Part shown: positions 44,800 through 54,341 of the stretch, piece after piece
Layout: every line of letters begins with the position of its first letter
How positions within the stretch are numbered: the first letter of the stretch is position 1
DNA from: an uncultured Bacteroidales bacterium
Lineage (GTDB): Bacteria; Bacteroidota; Bacteroidia; Bacteroidales; Muribaculaceae
Assembly (NCBI GenBank): GCA_902774055.1
Contig: CACYGX010000014.1
Location: forward strand, 20,086-84,085
Direction: 5' to 3'
DNA: 64,000 nt
Program-made: the position numbers and the translations under genes
Notes under the pieces: generated by a model
The model's database searches: none
Told to the model about the DNA's origin: nothing
Seen by the model: only the letters and a program-made list of their open reading frames with translations

Positions 44800-46652
44800 A
44801 TGAGCGAAGAATTAAAAAATTCTCCAATCGCCGATTTCGATTGGGACGCCTATGAGAAAGGCGAGACCAATCTTTTGAAGAACTGGAAAAAACCTACGAC
44901 AACTCCCTGAACAAGTTCCAGGAGAATGACGTGACCGAAGGTACCGTAATCTCGATCAACAAGCGCGAGGTTGTGGTTAACATCGGTGCTAAGTCGGACG
45001 GCATCATTCCCGTTAGCGAATTCCGTTACAACCCCGACCTCAAGGTGGGTGACACTGTTGAAGTGTTTGTTGAGAACCGTGAGGACAAGAAAGGTCAGCT
45101 CGTGCTGTCGCACCGCAAGGCCCGTCAGGCCAAGAGCTGGGATCGCGTTAACGAAGCGCTTGAGAACAACGAGATCATCAAGGGTTACATCAAGTGCCGC
45201 ACTAAGGGTGGTATGATCGTCGATGTATTTGGCATCGAGGCCTTCCTGCCTGGTTCGCAGATTGACGTACGCCCCATCCGCAACTACGATGACTACGTTG
45301 ACAAGACCATGGAGTTCAAGATCGTGAAGATCAACCAGGACTTCCGCAATGTTGTTGTTTCGCACAAGGCTCTCATTGAGGCCGAGCTCGAACAACAGAA
45401 GAAAGAGATCATGTCCAAGCTCGAGAAGGGTCAGATACTCGAGGGTACCGTTAAGAACATCACCAACTACGGTGTGTTCATCGACCTGGGCGGCGTGGAC
45501 GGTCTGATTCACATCACCGATCTGTCGTGGGGTCGTGTAAACAATCCTGCCGACATCGTTCAACCCGAGCAGAAGCTCAACGTGGTTATTCTCGACTTCA
45601 ACGAGGAGAAGAACCGCATCGCTTTGGGTCTGAAGCAGCTCCAGCCGCATCCCTGGGATGCCCTGGATCCCAACCTCAAAGTGGGCGACCACATCAAGGG
45701 CAAAGTTGTCGTTATGTACGACTACGGTGCATTTGTTGAGGTGGCTCCCGGTGTTGAGGGCCTGATTCACGTCAGCGAGATGAGCTGGTCACAGCGCCTG
45801 CGTCCTGCACAGGACTTCATGAAGGTGGGTGACGAGGTCGAGGCCGTTATCCTGGCTCTGGACCGCGCTGACCGCAAGATGTCGCTTGGTGTTAAGCAGC
45901 TCACCAACGATCCTTGGGACACCATCGAGGAGAAGTACCCCGTTGGCTCGAAGCACACCGCTAAGGTGCGCAACTTCACCAACTTCGGTATCTTTGTTGA
46001 GATGGAAGAGGGCGTTGAGGGCCTGATCCACATCAGTGACCTGTCATGGACCAAGAAGATCAAGCACCCGAGCGAGTTCACCAAGGTTGATGCTCCCATC
46101 GACGTTGTCGTTCTTGACATCGACAAGGAGAACCGTCGCCTGAGCCTCGGCCACAAGCAGCTCGAGGAGAATCCTTGGGAGACCTACGAGACCATCTTTA
46201 CTCGTGGCAGCGTGCACGAGGGTACTATCAGCGAGCTCACCGAGCGTGGCGGCCAGATCCGTCTGGATCCCTACGGCGTTGAGGGCTTTGCTACCCCCAA
46301 GCATCTGACCAAGGAAGACGGTACCACCGCCAAGCAGGGCGAGACCCTGATGTTCAAGGTCATCGACTTCAACAAGGACAGCAAGCACATCATCCTGTCG
46401 CACAGCCGCATCTTTGAGGATGAGCAGCGCAACGAGGCCCGCAAGGCTCGTCGTCAGGCTGCTGCCGCTAAGCCCGCCGCTGAGGCCGCTCCCGCAGCAC
46501 CTCAGGTAGAGAAGACTACCCTGGGCGACGTGACTGGTCTGGCAGCCCTCAAGGCTAAGCTTGAGAAGGCAGAGGCAAAGGCTGAGCCCAAGGCAGAGGC
46601 TCCCGTAGAGGAGGCCCCCAAGGCAGATGAGGCTCCCAAGACTGAGGAGTAA
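44800..46652 (+). CDS. rpsA: 30S ribosomal protein S1, with an apparent 1-base frameshift near codon 25
   Basis: RNA-binding S1 protein with about six S1 domains, needed for initiation on many mRNAs. The natural start is ATG 44800 ('MSEELKNSPIADFDWDAYEKGE', shown here in part as 'ADFDWDAYEKGE'), but that frame stops at 44908-44910. The following sequence matches the S1 family only in another frame, from about 44874 ('EELEKTYDNSLNKF'), open to 46652. One base seems missing in the CTTTTG stretch at 44872-44877. The next usable in-frame start is GTG at 44931, which would drop about 43 residues but keep all S1 domains ('EGTVISINKREVVVNIG' onward). A low-complexity Ala/Glu/Lys tail ends the protein. 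A sequencing error is the simplest cause. Confidence 0.85.
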
Positions 46653-46677
46653 AAAATCCTGATCGAAATCAACTATG

Positions 46678-46716
46678 TGCCGGCATCCCCGCGAGAGGGT
46701 GCCGGTACTGTTTTTA
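46678..46716 (+). terminator. Terminator after rpsA
   Basis: CCGGCA (46680-46685) pairs with TGCCGG (46700-46705), with an inner CCC/GGG pair, followed by TACTGTTTTT. Confidence 0.75.
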
Positions 46717-46822
46717 AACTCTGCTTGAAGCTTAAAACTGGCACATTTAGCCATTTTCAGGCTATTTTTACCGTTTTGCATAATTATTTGGCGAAATATT
46801 TCAGTAATTGAAAAAAAAGGAG

Positions 46823-46830
46823 TACTTTTG
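46823..46830 (+). promoter_or_regulatory. -7 element of the hydBAC operon
   Basis: TACTTTTG fits TAnnTTTG, 61 bases before the GTG of hydB. The -33 TTG is not at a normal spacing. Confidence 0.45.
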
Positions 46831-46891
46831 GGGTCGCAAAACCAAACATAAACTCTATACAAAATACTAATAACTAATTCATTTCTACAAC

Positions 46892-48799
46892 GTGAAAATA
46901 CTTTCTATTAACGACCTCAATAACTTGAGGAAGCGTGCGCAACAGGCATTAGCGCTGCGCGAGGAAAGTTCTGACCAGTCGTCAGAGCAGTGTTGTGGTC
47001 TTGCAACAGGAGCCGAGCACCTGCAGGTGCTGTGCTGCGGCGGTACTGGTTGCAAGGCTTCAAACAGCCACAAAATCGTAGATAACCTGAATGCTTGCCT
47101 TGAGGAGAATGGCATTGCCGACAAGGTGGATGTCATTACCACGGGTTGCTTCGGTTTCTGCGAGAAGGGTCCCATCGTGAAGATTATCCCCGACAACACC
47201 TTCTACACTCAGGTGAAGCCCGAGGATGCTGCCGAAATCGTTAAGGAACACATCATTGGTGGCCGTCGCGTGGAGCGTCTGCTCTATGTTGACCCCAAGA
47301 CCAACAAGACGGTGAGCGACAGCAAGCACATGGACTTTTATCGCAAGCAGATGCGTATCGCCTTGCGTAACTGCGGTCTCATCGACCCCGAGAACATTGA
47401 GGAATACATTGCCCGTGACGGTTATCAGGGTATTGCTAACGCACTGCTCAACCAGACCCCCGAAGAGGTGATTGAGATCATCAAGACCTCAGGTCTGCGT
47501 GGACGTGGTGGTGCTGGCTTCCCCACCGGTATGAAGTGGGGCTTTGCCCGCGGTTATGAAGCCGATGAGAAATATGTGGTCTGCAACGCTGACGAGGGTG
47601 ACCCCGGTGCTTTCATGGATCGCTCCATCATGGAGGGTGACCCCAACTCGGTGATCGAGGCAATGACCGTCTGCGGTTACTGCATCAACTCCCACAAGGG
47701 TCTGATCTACATCCGCGCTGAGTATCCCCTGGCTGTACACCGCCTGAAGATTGCTATCCAGCAGGCTCGTGAATATGGCTTGCTCGGCAAGAGGATCCTG
47801 GGTACCGACTTCGACTTTGATATCGAGATCCGCTACGGTGCTGGTGCATTCGTTTGCGGTGAGGAGACCGCCCTTATCCACTCGATGGAGGGTAAGCGTG
47901 GTGAGCCCACCTTGAAGCCTCCCTTCCCCGCCGAGGCCGGTTATAACATGAAGCCCACCAACGTGAACAACGTTGAGACCCTAGCTAATGTGCCCATCAT
48001 CCTGACCAAGGGCGCTGACTGGTTTGCCTCAATCGGCACCGAGAAGAGCAAGGGTACCAAGGTATTCGCGCTGGCCGGTAAGATTAATAATGTGGGCCTT
48101 ATCGAGGTTCCCATGGGTACCACCCTGCGTGAGATCATCTACGACATCGGTGGTGGCGTGAAGAACGGTAAGGAGTTCAAGGCTGTGCAGACTGGTGGCC
48201 CCTCGGGTGGCTGCTTGACTCAGAAGCACCTTGATACTCCCATCGACTATGAACACCTTACTGCTGCGGGCTCAATGATGGGTTCTGGCGGTATGATTGT
48301 CATGGACGAGGACGACTGTATGGTAAGCGTGGCCAAGTTCTATCTCGAGTTCACTTGTGATGAGAGCTGTGGTAAGTGCACGCCTTGCCGCATTGGTAAC
48401 AAGCGCATGCTTGAGATCCTGACCCGCATCACCGAGGGTAAGGGCACCATGGAAGATTTGGACCGACTCAAAGAACTTGGCGAAATCATCAAGGACACCG
48501 CCCTGTGCGGTCTGGGTCAGACCTCTCCCAATCCTGTGTTATCGACTATCAACAACTTCTGGGACGAGTATGTGGAGCACGTGAAGCAGCACACCTGCCG
48601 CGCTAAGCAGTGCAAGGCCCTCGTGACCTACAGCATCGAAGCTTCGAAGTGTAAGGGTTGCGGTGCCTGCGCTCGCAAGTGCCCCGCTAACGCCATCATC
48701 GGCGATATTCGTAAGCCTCACATTATTAACCCCTTCGAGTGCATCCGCTGCGGTATGTGTAAGTCCAATTGCCGCTTCGACGCCATCTCGGTTTATTAA
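46892..48799 (+). CDS. hydB: NADH-binding subunit HydB of a trimeric bifurcating [FeFe]-hydrogenase (NuoF-like)
   Basis: Flavin and NAD(H) subunit that, with HydA and HydC, couples NADH and reduced ferredoxin to H2. GTG start, 635 residues. Order: thioredoxin-like [2Fe-2S] domain (residues 43-157; Cys49, Cys54, Cys86, Cys90), NuoF core with the FMN/NADH glycine-rich 'GLRGRGGAGFPTGMKW' (201-216) and 'NADEGDPGAF', SLBB domain, NuoF [4Fe-4S] 'ESCGKCTPCR', and a C-terminal two-cluster ferredoxin ('CKGCGACARKCP', 'CIRCGMCKSNC'). This architecture is that of Thermotoga-type HydB. HydA follows 14 bases later. Confidence 0.93.
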   Translation: MKILSINDLNNLRKRAQQALALREESSDQSSEQCCGLATGAEHLQVLCCGGTGCKASNSHKIVDNLNACLEENGIADKVDVITTGCFGFCEKGPIVKIIPDNTFYTQVKPEDAAEIVKEHIIGGRRVERLLYVDPKTNKTVSDSKHMDFYRKQMRIALRNCGLIDPENIEEYIARDGYQGIANALLNQTPEEVIEIIKTSGLRGRGGAGFPTGMKWGFARGYEADEKYVVCNADEGDPGAFMDRSIMEGDPNSVIEAMTVCGYCINSHKGLIYIRAEYPLAVHRLKIAIQQAREYGLLGKRILGTDFDFDIEIRYGAGAFVCGEETALIHSMEGKRGEPTLKPPFPAEAGYNMKPTNVNNVETLANVPIILTKGADWFASIGTEKSKGTKVFALAGKINNVGLIEVPMGTTLREIIYDIGGGVKNGKEFKAVQTGGPSGGCLTQKHLDTPIDYEHLTAAGSMMGSGGMIVMDEDDCMVSVAKFYLEFTCDESCGKCTPCRIGNKRMLEILTRITEGKGTMEDLDRLKELGEIIKDTALCGLGQTSPNPVLSTINNFWDEYVEHVKQHTCRAKQCKALVTYSIEASKCKGCGACARKCPANAIIGDIRKPHIINPFECIRCGMCKSNCRFDAISVY

Positions 48800-48813
48800 A
48801 TTTCGATAGCATC

Positions 48814-50583
48814 ATGGAAGAAAAGAATATGATCACTTTGACGATTGATAAACACGAGGTAACTGTTCCCGCAGGGACCATGCTGCTCGACGCTGCTAAG
48901 ACTGTCGGCATCAGCATTCCCACCCTGTGCCACATTGACCTGGAGGGTACCTGTGTACAGAATATGCCCGCCTCGTGCCGCATTTGTGTCGTTGAGATTG
49001 AGGGCCGCCGCAATCTGGCTCCCGCCTGCGCTACCCGCGTGACCCCGGGCATGGTGGTTCACACCAACAGCGCCCGCGTTATCCGCGCCCGCAAGACCGT
49101 TGCCGAGTTGATGCTTAGCGACCATCCCAACGATTGCTTGACTTGCCCCAAGTGCAGTGACTGTGAGCTGCAGCGCCTGGTAATGCGCTTCAACATCCGT
49201 CAGATGCCGTATAACGGCGGCGAACAGAGCGTTCGCAAGCAGGAGCTCACTCCCGCTATCTCGCGCAACATGGAGAAGTGTGTTTACTGCCGCCGTTGTG
49301 AGAGCGTCTGCAACAACGTGCAGTCGGTTGGCGTGCTGAGCGCTATCCGCCGTGGTTTCAACACCACCATCGCTCCCACCTTCGACAAGATGTTCACCGA
49401 CACCAACTGTACCTACTGCGGTCAGTGTGTTGCTGTATGTCCCACTGGCGCCCTCACCGAGCACGACTATACCAACCAACTCATGGACGACCTCACCAAC
49501 CCCGACAAGGTGGTTGTAGCTCAGCCTGCTCCCGCCGTACGTTTCGCACTGGGCGAGGAATTTGGCATGAAGCCTGGCACTATCGTGACTGGCAAGATGG
49601 CTACCGCATTGCGTGACCTCGGCTTTGACTATGCATTCGACACCGACTTCGCTGCCGACCTCACCATCATGGAGGAAGGTACCGAGATCCTGCAACGCCT
49701 CAACAAGTTCCTTGCTGGCGATAAGGACGTGAAGTTGCCGATTATGACTTCGTGCTGTCCCGCATGGGTGAACTTCTATGAGCACGAATTCCCCGATCTG
49801 CTGGATTATCCCTCGACTGCCAAGTCGCCCGCTCAGATGTTTGGCGCTGTTGCCAAGACCTACTGGGCCGAGAAGATGGGTATCCCCCGCGAGAAACTCG
49901 TGGTTGTTTCCATTATGCCCTGCTTGGCTAAGAAGTACGAGGCTGGTCGTGAAGAGTTCAAGGTGGATGGCAATCCCGACGTGGACTACAGCATCTCGAC
50001 CCGCGAGTTGGGCCGCCTGATCAAGCGTGCCAACATCGACTTCGTCAACCTGCCCGAAAGCGACTTTGACTCGCCCCTCGGCGAATCGACTGGTGCTGGT
50101 GCCATCTTCGGTATCACCGGTGGTGTGATGGAGGCTGCTCTGCGTACCGTCTATGAGGTACACACTGGCAAGACCCTGCCGCATCTCGAGTTCAACGATG
50201 TGCGTGGCTTTGAGGGTATTAAGGAGGCCACTATCGACCTCAACGGATTTGAACTGAAGGTCTGCGTAGCTCACACCCTGAGCAACGCCCGCAAGGTGAT
50301 GAATGCCCTGCGTGCTGGCAAGCTCAACTACCATGTGGTTGAGGTGATGGCATGTCCTGGTGGTTGCATCGGCGGTGCTGGTCAGCCCTACCACCACGGC
50401 AATATTGAGATCTTGAAGGCACGCGCTGCTGCCGTCTACCGCGAGGACGAGGGCAAGAAACTGCGCAAGAGCCATGAGAATCCCGATATCCAGAAGCTCT
50501 ATAAGGAATTCCTGGGTGAGCCCTGTGGCGAGAAATCTCACCACCTGCTTCACACGCATTATTTCGATAAGTCCATTCATTAA
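48814..50583 (+). CDS. hydA: Catalytic [FeFe]-hydrogenase subunit HydA
   Basis: H-cluster subunit that makes or takes up H2. From the ATG at 48814 it has 589 residues: [2Fe-2S] domain (Cys39, Cys55, Cys58, Cys72), His-Cys3 [4Fe-4S] site (His104, Cys108, Cys111, Cys117), two [4Fe-4S] clusters ('CVYCRRCESVC' at 156-166; 'CTYCGQCVAVC' at 199-209), and the H-cluster motifs L1 'TSCCPAWV' (312-319), L2 'MPCLAKKYE' and L3 'EVMACPGGCIGGAG'. A small-subunit-like tail ends the protein. An upstream frame to 48769 overlaps hydB and is rejected. All signature Cys are present, so the enzyme should be active. It belongs with HydB and HydC (group A3-type). Confidence 0.95.
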   Translation: MEEKNMITLTIDKHEVTVPAGTMLLDAAKTVGISIPTLCHIDLEGTCVQNMPASCRICVVEIEGRRNLAPACATRVTPGMVVHTNSARVIRARKTVAELMLSDHPNDCLTCPKCSDCELQRLVMRFNIRQMPYNGGEQSVRKQELTPAISRNMEKCVYCRRCESVCNNVQSVGVLSAIRRGFNTTIAPTFDKMFTDTNCTYCGQCVAVCPTGALTEHDYTNQLMDDLTNPDKVVVAQPAPAVRFALGEEFGMKPGTIVTGKMATALRDLGFDYAFDTDFAADLTIMEEGTEILQRLNKFLAGDKDVKLPIMTSCCPAWVNFYEHEFPDLLDYPSTAKSPAQMFGAVAKTYWAEKMGIPREKLVVVSIMPCLAKKYEAGREEFKVDGNPDVDYSISTRELGRLIKRANIDFVNLPESDFDSPLGESTGAGAIFGITGGVMEAALRTVYEVHTGKTLPHLEFNDVRGFEGIKEATIDLNGFELKVCVAHTLSNARKVMNALRAGKLNYHVVEVMACPGGCIGGAGQPYHHGNIEILKARAAAVYREDEGKKLRKSHENPDIQKLYKEFLGEPCGEKSHHLLHTHYFDKSIH

Positions 50584-50606
50584 TCGACTAAAACATCAAT
50601 TACGAT

Positions 50607-51101
50607 ATGAAGAAGAAAGAAGAAATCAAACTGGCGTGTACCGTTGTTCAACAGGTTGAGGAAATCTGCGACAAGCACGGCAATAAGCCCGGTGAATTGA
50701 TTAACGTGCTGCACGAGTGCCAGGCACTGCACGGCTATCTCCCCGAGGAGATGCAGCGCATCATCGCCCGCAAGCTGGGTGTGCCCGCCTCTAAGGTCTA
50801 TGGCGTGGTTACATTCTACTCGTTCTTCACCATGACCCCCAAGGGCAAGCACCCGATTTCGGTCTGCCTGGGTACCGCTTGCTATGTGCGTGGTTCCGAG
50901 CGTCTGCTTGAGGAAATCAAGCGCATCTTGGGCATCGAGGTGGGTGAGACGACCCCCGATGGCAAGTTCTCGCTCGACTGCCTGCGTTGCGTGGGTGCCT
51001 GCGGTCTTGCTCCCGTTGTCATGATTGGCGAGCACGTGTATGGCCGTCTTGATGTCAAGGACGTTCGTCAGATCCTCGACAACATCGCCGCCAACGATTG
51101 A
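50607..51101 (+). CDS. hydC: HydC subunit of trimeric hydrogenase (NuoE-like [2Fe-2S] protein)
   Basis: Small electron-transfer subunit of 164 residues with the thioredoxin-like ferredoxin fold of NuoE. It has an N-terminal helical bundle ('LINVLHECQALHGYLP') and four cluster Cys in 'CLGTACYVRG' and 'CLRCVGACGLAP'. It starts 23 bases after hydA, so hydB-hydA-hydC is one operon. The gene order B-A-C is a simple variant of the HydABC set. A terminator follows at 51125. Confidence 0.93.
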   Translation: MKKKEEIKLACTVVQQVEEICDKHGNKPGELINVLHECQALHGYLPEEMQRIIARKLGVPASKVYGVVTFYSFFTMTPKGKHPISVCLGTACYVRGSERLLEEIKRILGIEVGETTPDGKFSLDCLRCVGACGLAPVVMIGEHVYGRLDVKDVRQILDNIAAND

Positions 51102-51124
51102 TCTTTAACGATCATTCAAGAATA

Positions 51125-51163
51125 AAGGAACAGGAGACCATTTCAAGGTTTCCTGTCCTTTTT
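51125..51163 (+). terminator. Terminator after hydBAC
   Basis: AAGGAACAGGAGACC (51125-51139) pairs with GGTTTCCTGTCCTT (51147-51160) with one bulge, followed by T-rich sequence. It separates hydC from the next, self-promoted hydrogenase gene. Confidence 0.8.
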
Positions 51164-51198
51164 ATATCACATAAACAGAATATAAATAAATCCATTTA

Positions 51199-51229
51199 TT
51201 GCAAGATTGGCAGAAAACTCGTAATTTTG
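51199..51229 (+). promoter_or_regulatory. Promoter of the fused hydrogenase gene (TTG-N20-TAATTTTG)
   Basis: TTG at 51199-51201, a 20-base spacer, TAATTTTG at 51222-51229. It gives this gene independent control from hydBAC. The leader is about 60 bases. Confidence 0.65.
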
Positions 51230-51295
51230 TAAGATGAATTGGACAGATCACTGGATTTGTTCCAATCCAGCAACTTATTAACCGCTTAATCGTCA

Positions 51296-53101
51296 ATGGA
51301 TTCTCAACATAATAAGGCATCAAACATGACTGATGGTAAAGTGCAATCAGACAATTCAACCGAGGCATACGGTTTGATTGCTAACGCCCACATCCAGGTG
51401 CTGTGCTGCTGTGGAACGGCATGTTATGGCTCCGGCAGCCTTAAAATCATAGATAATTTTATTCGCGTTATCGCTGAATATGGCTTAGGCAGCCGTGTTG
51501 ACGTCGTTGCAACGGGTTGCTTTGGCTTCTGTGCCAAAGGTCCCATTGTCAGAATCATGCCCGACAACACCACCTATGTCCAGGTCCACCCCGAGGATGT
51601 AGAGGATATCGTCAAGACGCATATCATCGATGGCCGTCTGCTTGAACGACTGCAATATGTGGACTTTACTGCCCATCAGCTGATGGATGACTCCAAGCAT
51701 TGGAGTTCCTATCCCAAGCAGTTGTCGATGGATGCCATGTTGCATGACTACATCTACGAGATTGGCGGTAAGCGCTTCTTGTCGGTAATGTCCTACAAGA
51801 TTGATGCCGAAAAGTGCAAGGGTTGTGGTGCCTGCAAGCGAGGTTGCTCCAGTCATGCCATTGTTGGCGATTTGCGTCACCCCCATGTGGTTAATCCCTA
51901 TAAGTGCACATGCTGCGGCCATTGTACAACCAAGTGCAAGTTTGACGCTATCCATGGGCCGGTTGGTGCACTCAGCGAGCGTAACTATGTCGAGGATTTG
52001 CTTGTCGATGTGGCTGACCCCAACAAGATTGTCGTGGCTCAGACGGCTCCGGCAGTGCGCTATGCGCTGGGCGAGGAATTCGGTATGCCTCCAGGTACCA
52101 TCGTGACAGGCAAGATGATCGCAGCCTTGCGCAAGGTGGGTGTGGACTATGTATTTGATACCGACTTCGGTGCCGACATCACGATTATGGAGGAGGCTGC
52201 CGAGATTGTCGACCGCCTGCGCAAATTCATCGCTGGGGACAAGACGGTTCGTATTCCCATCACGACCTCCTGTTGCCCGGCATGGGTCAACTTCTTTGAG
52301 AATGATTATCCCGACTTGAGAGAATATCCCTCGACCTGCAAGTCGCCAGCCCAAATGCTGGGTGCTGTGCTCAAGACCTATTGGGCCCAGCGCATGGGCA
52401 TTCCCCGTGACAAACTGGTTGTGGTCTCGGTCATGCCGTGTCTGTCCAAGAAATATGAATGTGCCCGTGACGAGTTCATCACCGATGGCAATCCCGATGT
52501 GGATTACTCGGTCACCACTATCGAGTTGGCCGAGCTGATAAAGCGCATGAACATCGACTTCGACGCCCTGCAAGACGGCCAGTTTGATTCACCGCTGGGC
52601 GACTCTAGCGGTGCTGGTGCCATCTTCGGTACGACAGGTGGTGTCATGGAGGCTGTTTTGCGTACTGTGTATGAGGAGTTTACAGGACAGGAGTTGGCGC
52701 ATGTCGAATTTGAACAAGTGCGCGGTCTTGACGGTCTCCACGAGGCAACAATCGACCTCAATGGCTTTGAATTGAAGGTTTGTGTGGTTAATACGTTAGC
52801 CAACGCCCGTATTGTGATGGACAAACTGCGGGCTGGTGAACTGGAATATCATGTCATCGAGGTTATGGCGTGTCCTGGTGGTTGCATCGGCGGCACTGGT
52901 CAGCCCTATCACCATGGGGATATCGAAGTCATCAAGGCGCGACAAAGGGCCATTTACAGTGAAGATGTCGGCAAGAAACTGCGCAAGAGCCATGAGAATC
53001 CTGTGATCCAGCGCCTTTACCACGATTTCTTGGGTGAACCCCTTCACGGCAAGGCACACGAGATTCTCCACACCAAATTCCGAGACAAATCTATCTTATA
53101 A
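51296..53101 (+). CDS. Chimeric [FeFe]-hydrogenase: HydB-like redox domains fused to a HydA-like H-cluster domain
   Basis: A 601-residue single-chain hydrogenase. Residues about 30-145 match the thioredoxin-like [2Fe-2S] domain of the neighbouring HydB (Cys38, Cys43, Cys75, Cys79). Residues 165-220 match HydB's C-terminal two-cluster ferredoxin ('CKGCGACKRGC' at 174-184; 'CTCCGHCTTKC' at 204-214). From about 223 ('GALSERNYVED') to the end it matches HydA, with intact L1 'TSCCPAWV' (324-331), L2 'MPCLSKKYE' and L3 'EVMACPGGCIGGTG'. The NADH/FMN core of HydB and the [2Fe-2S] and His-Cys domains of HydA are absent. It probably uses ferredoxin or another carrier rather than NADH. No signal peptide. 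Confidence 0.9.
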   Translation: MDSQHNKASNMTDGKVQSDNSTEAYGLIANAHIQVLCCCGTACYGSGSLKIIDNFIRVIAEYGLGSRVDVVATGCFGFCAKGPIVRIMPDNTTYVQVHPEDVEDIVKTHIIDGRLLERLQYVDFTAHQLMDDSKHWSSYPKQLSMDAMLHDYIYEIGGKRFLSVMSYKIDAEKCKGCGACKRGCSSHAIVGDLRHPHVVNPYKCTCCGHCTTKCKFDAIHGPVGALSERNYVEDLLVDVADPNKIVVAQTAPAVRYALGEEFGMPPGTIVTGKMIAALRKVGVDYVFDTDFGADITIMEEAAEIVDRLRKFIAGDKTVRIPITTSCCPAWVNFFENDYPDLREYPSTCKSPAQMLGAVLKTYWAQRMGIPRDKLVVVSVMPCLSKKYECARDEFITDGNPDVDYSVTTIELAELIKRMNIDFDALQDGQFDSPLGDSSGAGAIFGTTGGVMEAVLRTVYEEFTGQELAHVEFEQVRGLDGLHEATIDLNGFELKVCVVNTLANARIVMDKLRAGELEYHVIEVMACPGGCIGGTGQPYHHGDIEVIKARQRAIYSEDVGKKLRKSHENPVIQRLYHDFLGEPLHGKAHEILHTKFRDKSIL

Positions 53102-53112
53102 CGTACTGCTGG

Positions 53113-54315
53113 TTACGGGAGAGAGACTTTCCCTATGATACCCTTAACATGGGCAATGGTGATGCCGTAGTTGGTCATCGGCACGCCTTGTGCCCTGCAT
53201 TGATCTACACGCGATAACATGAACTTGCGGTTAAACATGCATCCGCCGCAGTGGATGACGAGGTCATAACCCGTCAAATCATTGGGGAAATCCTTGCCGG
53301 CCACGATATCTACGGTCAAACCTTGTCCCACGCGCTGGCGCAGCAAGCGGGGAATCTTTTCACGCCCGATGTCTTCAGCTAGTGGGGCATGTGTGCAGGC
53401 CTCGGCGATGAGCACGCGTGATTGTTCCGTCAAGCGGTTGATAGCAGTTGCACTTTCTACAAAGTACTGGATATCACCCTTGTGTGCGGCCATCAGCACC
53501 GAAAACGAAGTGAGCTTGCTCTCGGCTGGCTTTTTCTGCTCCACAATATCAAAAACCTGTGAGTCGGTGATAATCAACTGTGGTGACTCTCGAAGGGTGG
53601 TCAATGTCTGGTCGATGTCCTCGGTGGTACAACAGATGGCGATGCATCGCTTGTCCATCAGGTCACGAAGGGTCTGTACCTGGGGCAGGATAAGTCGGCC
53701 CTTGGGGGCTTGAGGGTCTTGTGGCATGACAAGCAGTACCGTATCGCCCGCTTGGGCAAGATGACCCGTGAGCGACTGATTGCCGCTTTCAGGCATCAGA
53801 CCTGCCAGTGTCTTTTTCAGTATGTCAAGTCCCGTACCGTTCATGGCACTGACGGGGATGACATCACACCCTAGCCGCTTGGCCATGTCGGTGAGTAGGG
53901 TAGAGGGCACTTCCTGCATCAGGTCCACCTTATTTAATACGGCAGCATAGGGAATATTGGCCTGCTTGAGCAGTCCTGCCCATGCTATCTCGTCGTCGAG
54001 CACGTTTCCCTCTGTCACTATGATGGCTATGTCGGTCTGCTTGATGACTTCACGAGTGCGCCCGGTGCGCAGGTCACCTATCTTGCCACTGTCGTCAAAC
54101 CCTGCAGTGTCAATCAACACACATGGACCCAGAGGAAGAATCTCCATGGACTTCATGACCGGATCGGTGGTTGTACCTGGCACATCGCTCACTAGGGCAA
54201 TCTGTTGTCCAGTGAGGGCATTGATGAGCGACGACTTGCCCGCATTGCGTTTTCCGAACAACGCAATGTGCAACCGCTCCCCCCGAGGAGCCCTACTAAA
54301 AGCTTGCTCTACCAT
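53113..54315 (-). CDS. hydF: [FeFe]-hydrogenase maturation GTPase HydF
   Basis: Scaffold GTPase on which the H-cluster diiron site is assembled and passed to HydA. The 400 residues show a GTPase domain with Walker A 'GKRNAGKS' (21-28), G3 'DTAGFDD' and G4 'NKVD', a dimerisation domain, and a C-terminal cluster-binding domain with 'CTHAP' and 'HCGGCMF' (the CxH...HCxxC ligands). It is convergent with the fused hydrogenase, 11 bases away, and lies downstream of hydG on the same strand with a 107-base gap holding a long inverted repeat. Confidence 0.95.
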   Translation of the reverse strand: MVEQAFSRAPRGERLHIALFGKRNAGKSSLINALTGQQIALVSDVPGTTTDPVMKSMEILPLGPCVLIDTAGFDDSGKIGDLRTGRTREVIKQTDIAIIVTEGNVLDDEIAWAGLLKQANIPYAAVLNKVDLMQEVPSTLLTDMAKRLGCDVIPVSAMNGTGLDILKKTLAGLMPESGNQSLTGHLAQAGDTVLLVMPQDPQAPKGRLILPQVQTLRDLMDKRCIAICCTTEDIDQTLTTLRESPQLIITDSQVFDIVEQKKPAESKLTSFSVLMAAHKGDIQYFVESATAINRLTEQSRVLIAEACTHAPLAEDIGREKIPRLLRQRVGQGLTVDIVAGKDFPNDLTGYDLVIHCGGCMFNRKFMLSRVDQCRAQGVPMTNYGITIAHVKGIIGKVSLP

Positions 54316-54341
54316 GAAAATGACAGTTTTAATAAAAGGAA

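Noticed and set aside
44872-44877. Programmed ribosomal frameshift in rpsA
   Set aside because: The site CTTTTG does not form a slippery heptamer (X XXY YYZ) in the reading frame, and no stimulatory structure was seen. A missing base is simpler.
48796-50580. A 594-residue open frame on the minus strand, antisense to hydA
   Set aside because: It mirrors hydA almost end to end and its sequence has no recognisable domain. Such frames arise from GAC/AAC/GTG-rich codon use on the coding strand. HydA has all cluster motifs, so it is the real gene.
51485-52573. A 362-residue minus-strand open frame antisense to the fused hydrogenase
   Set aside because: Shadow of the same codon bias, with no domains and no promoter.
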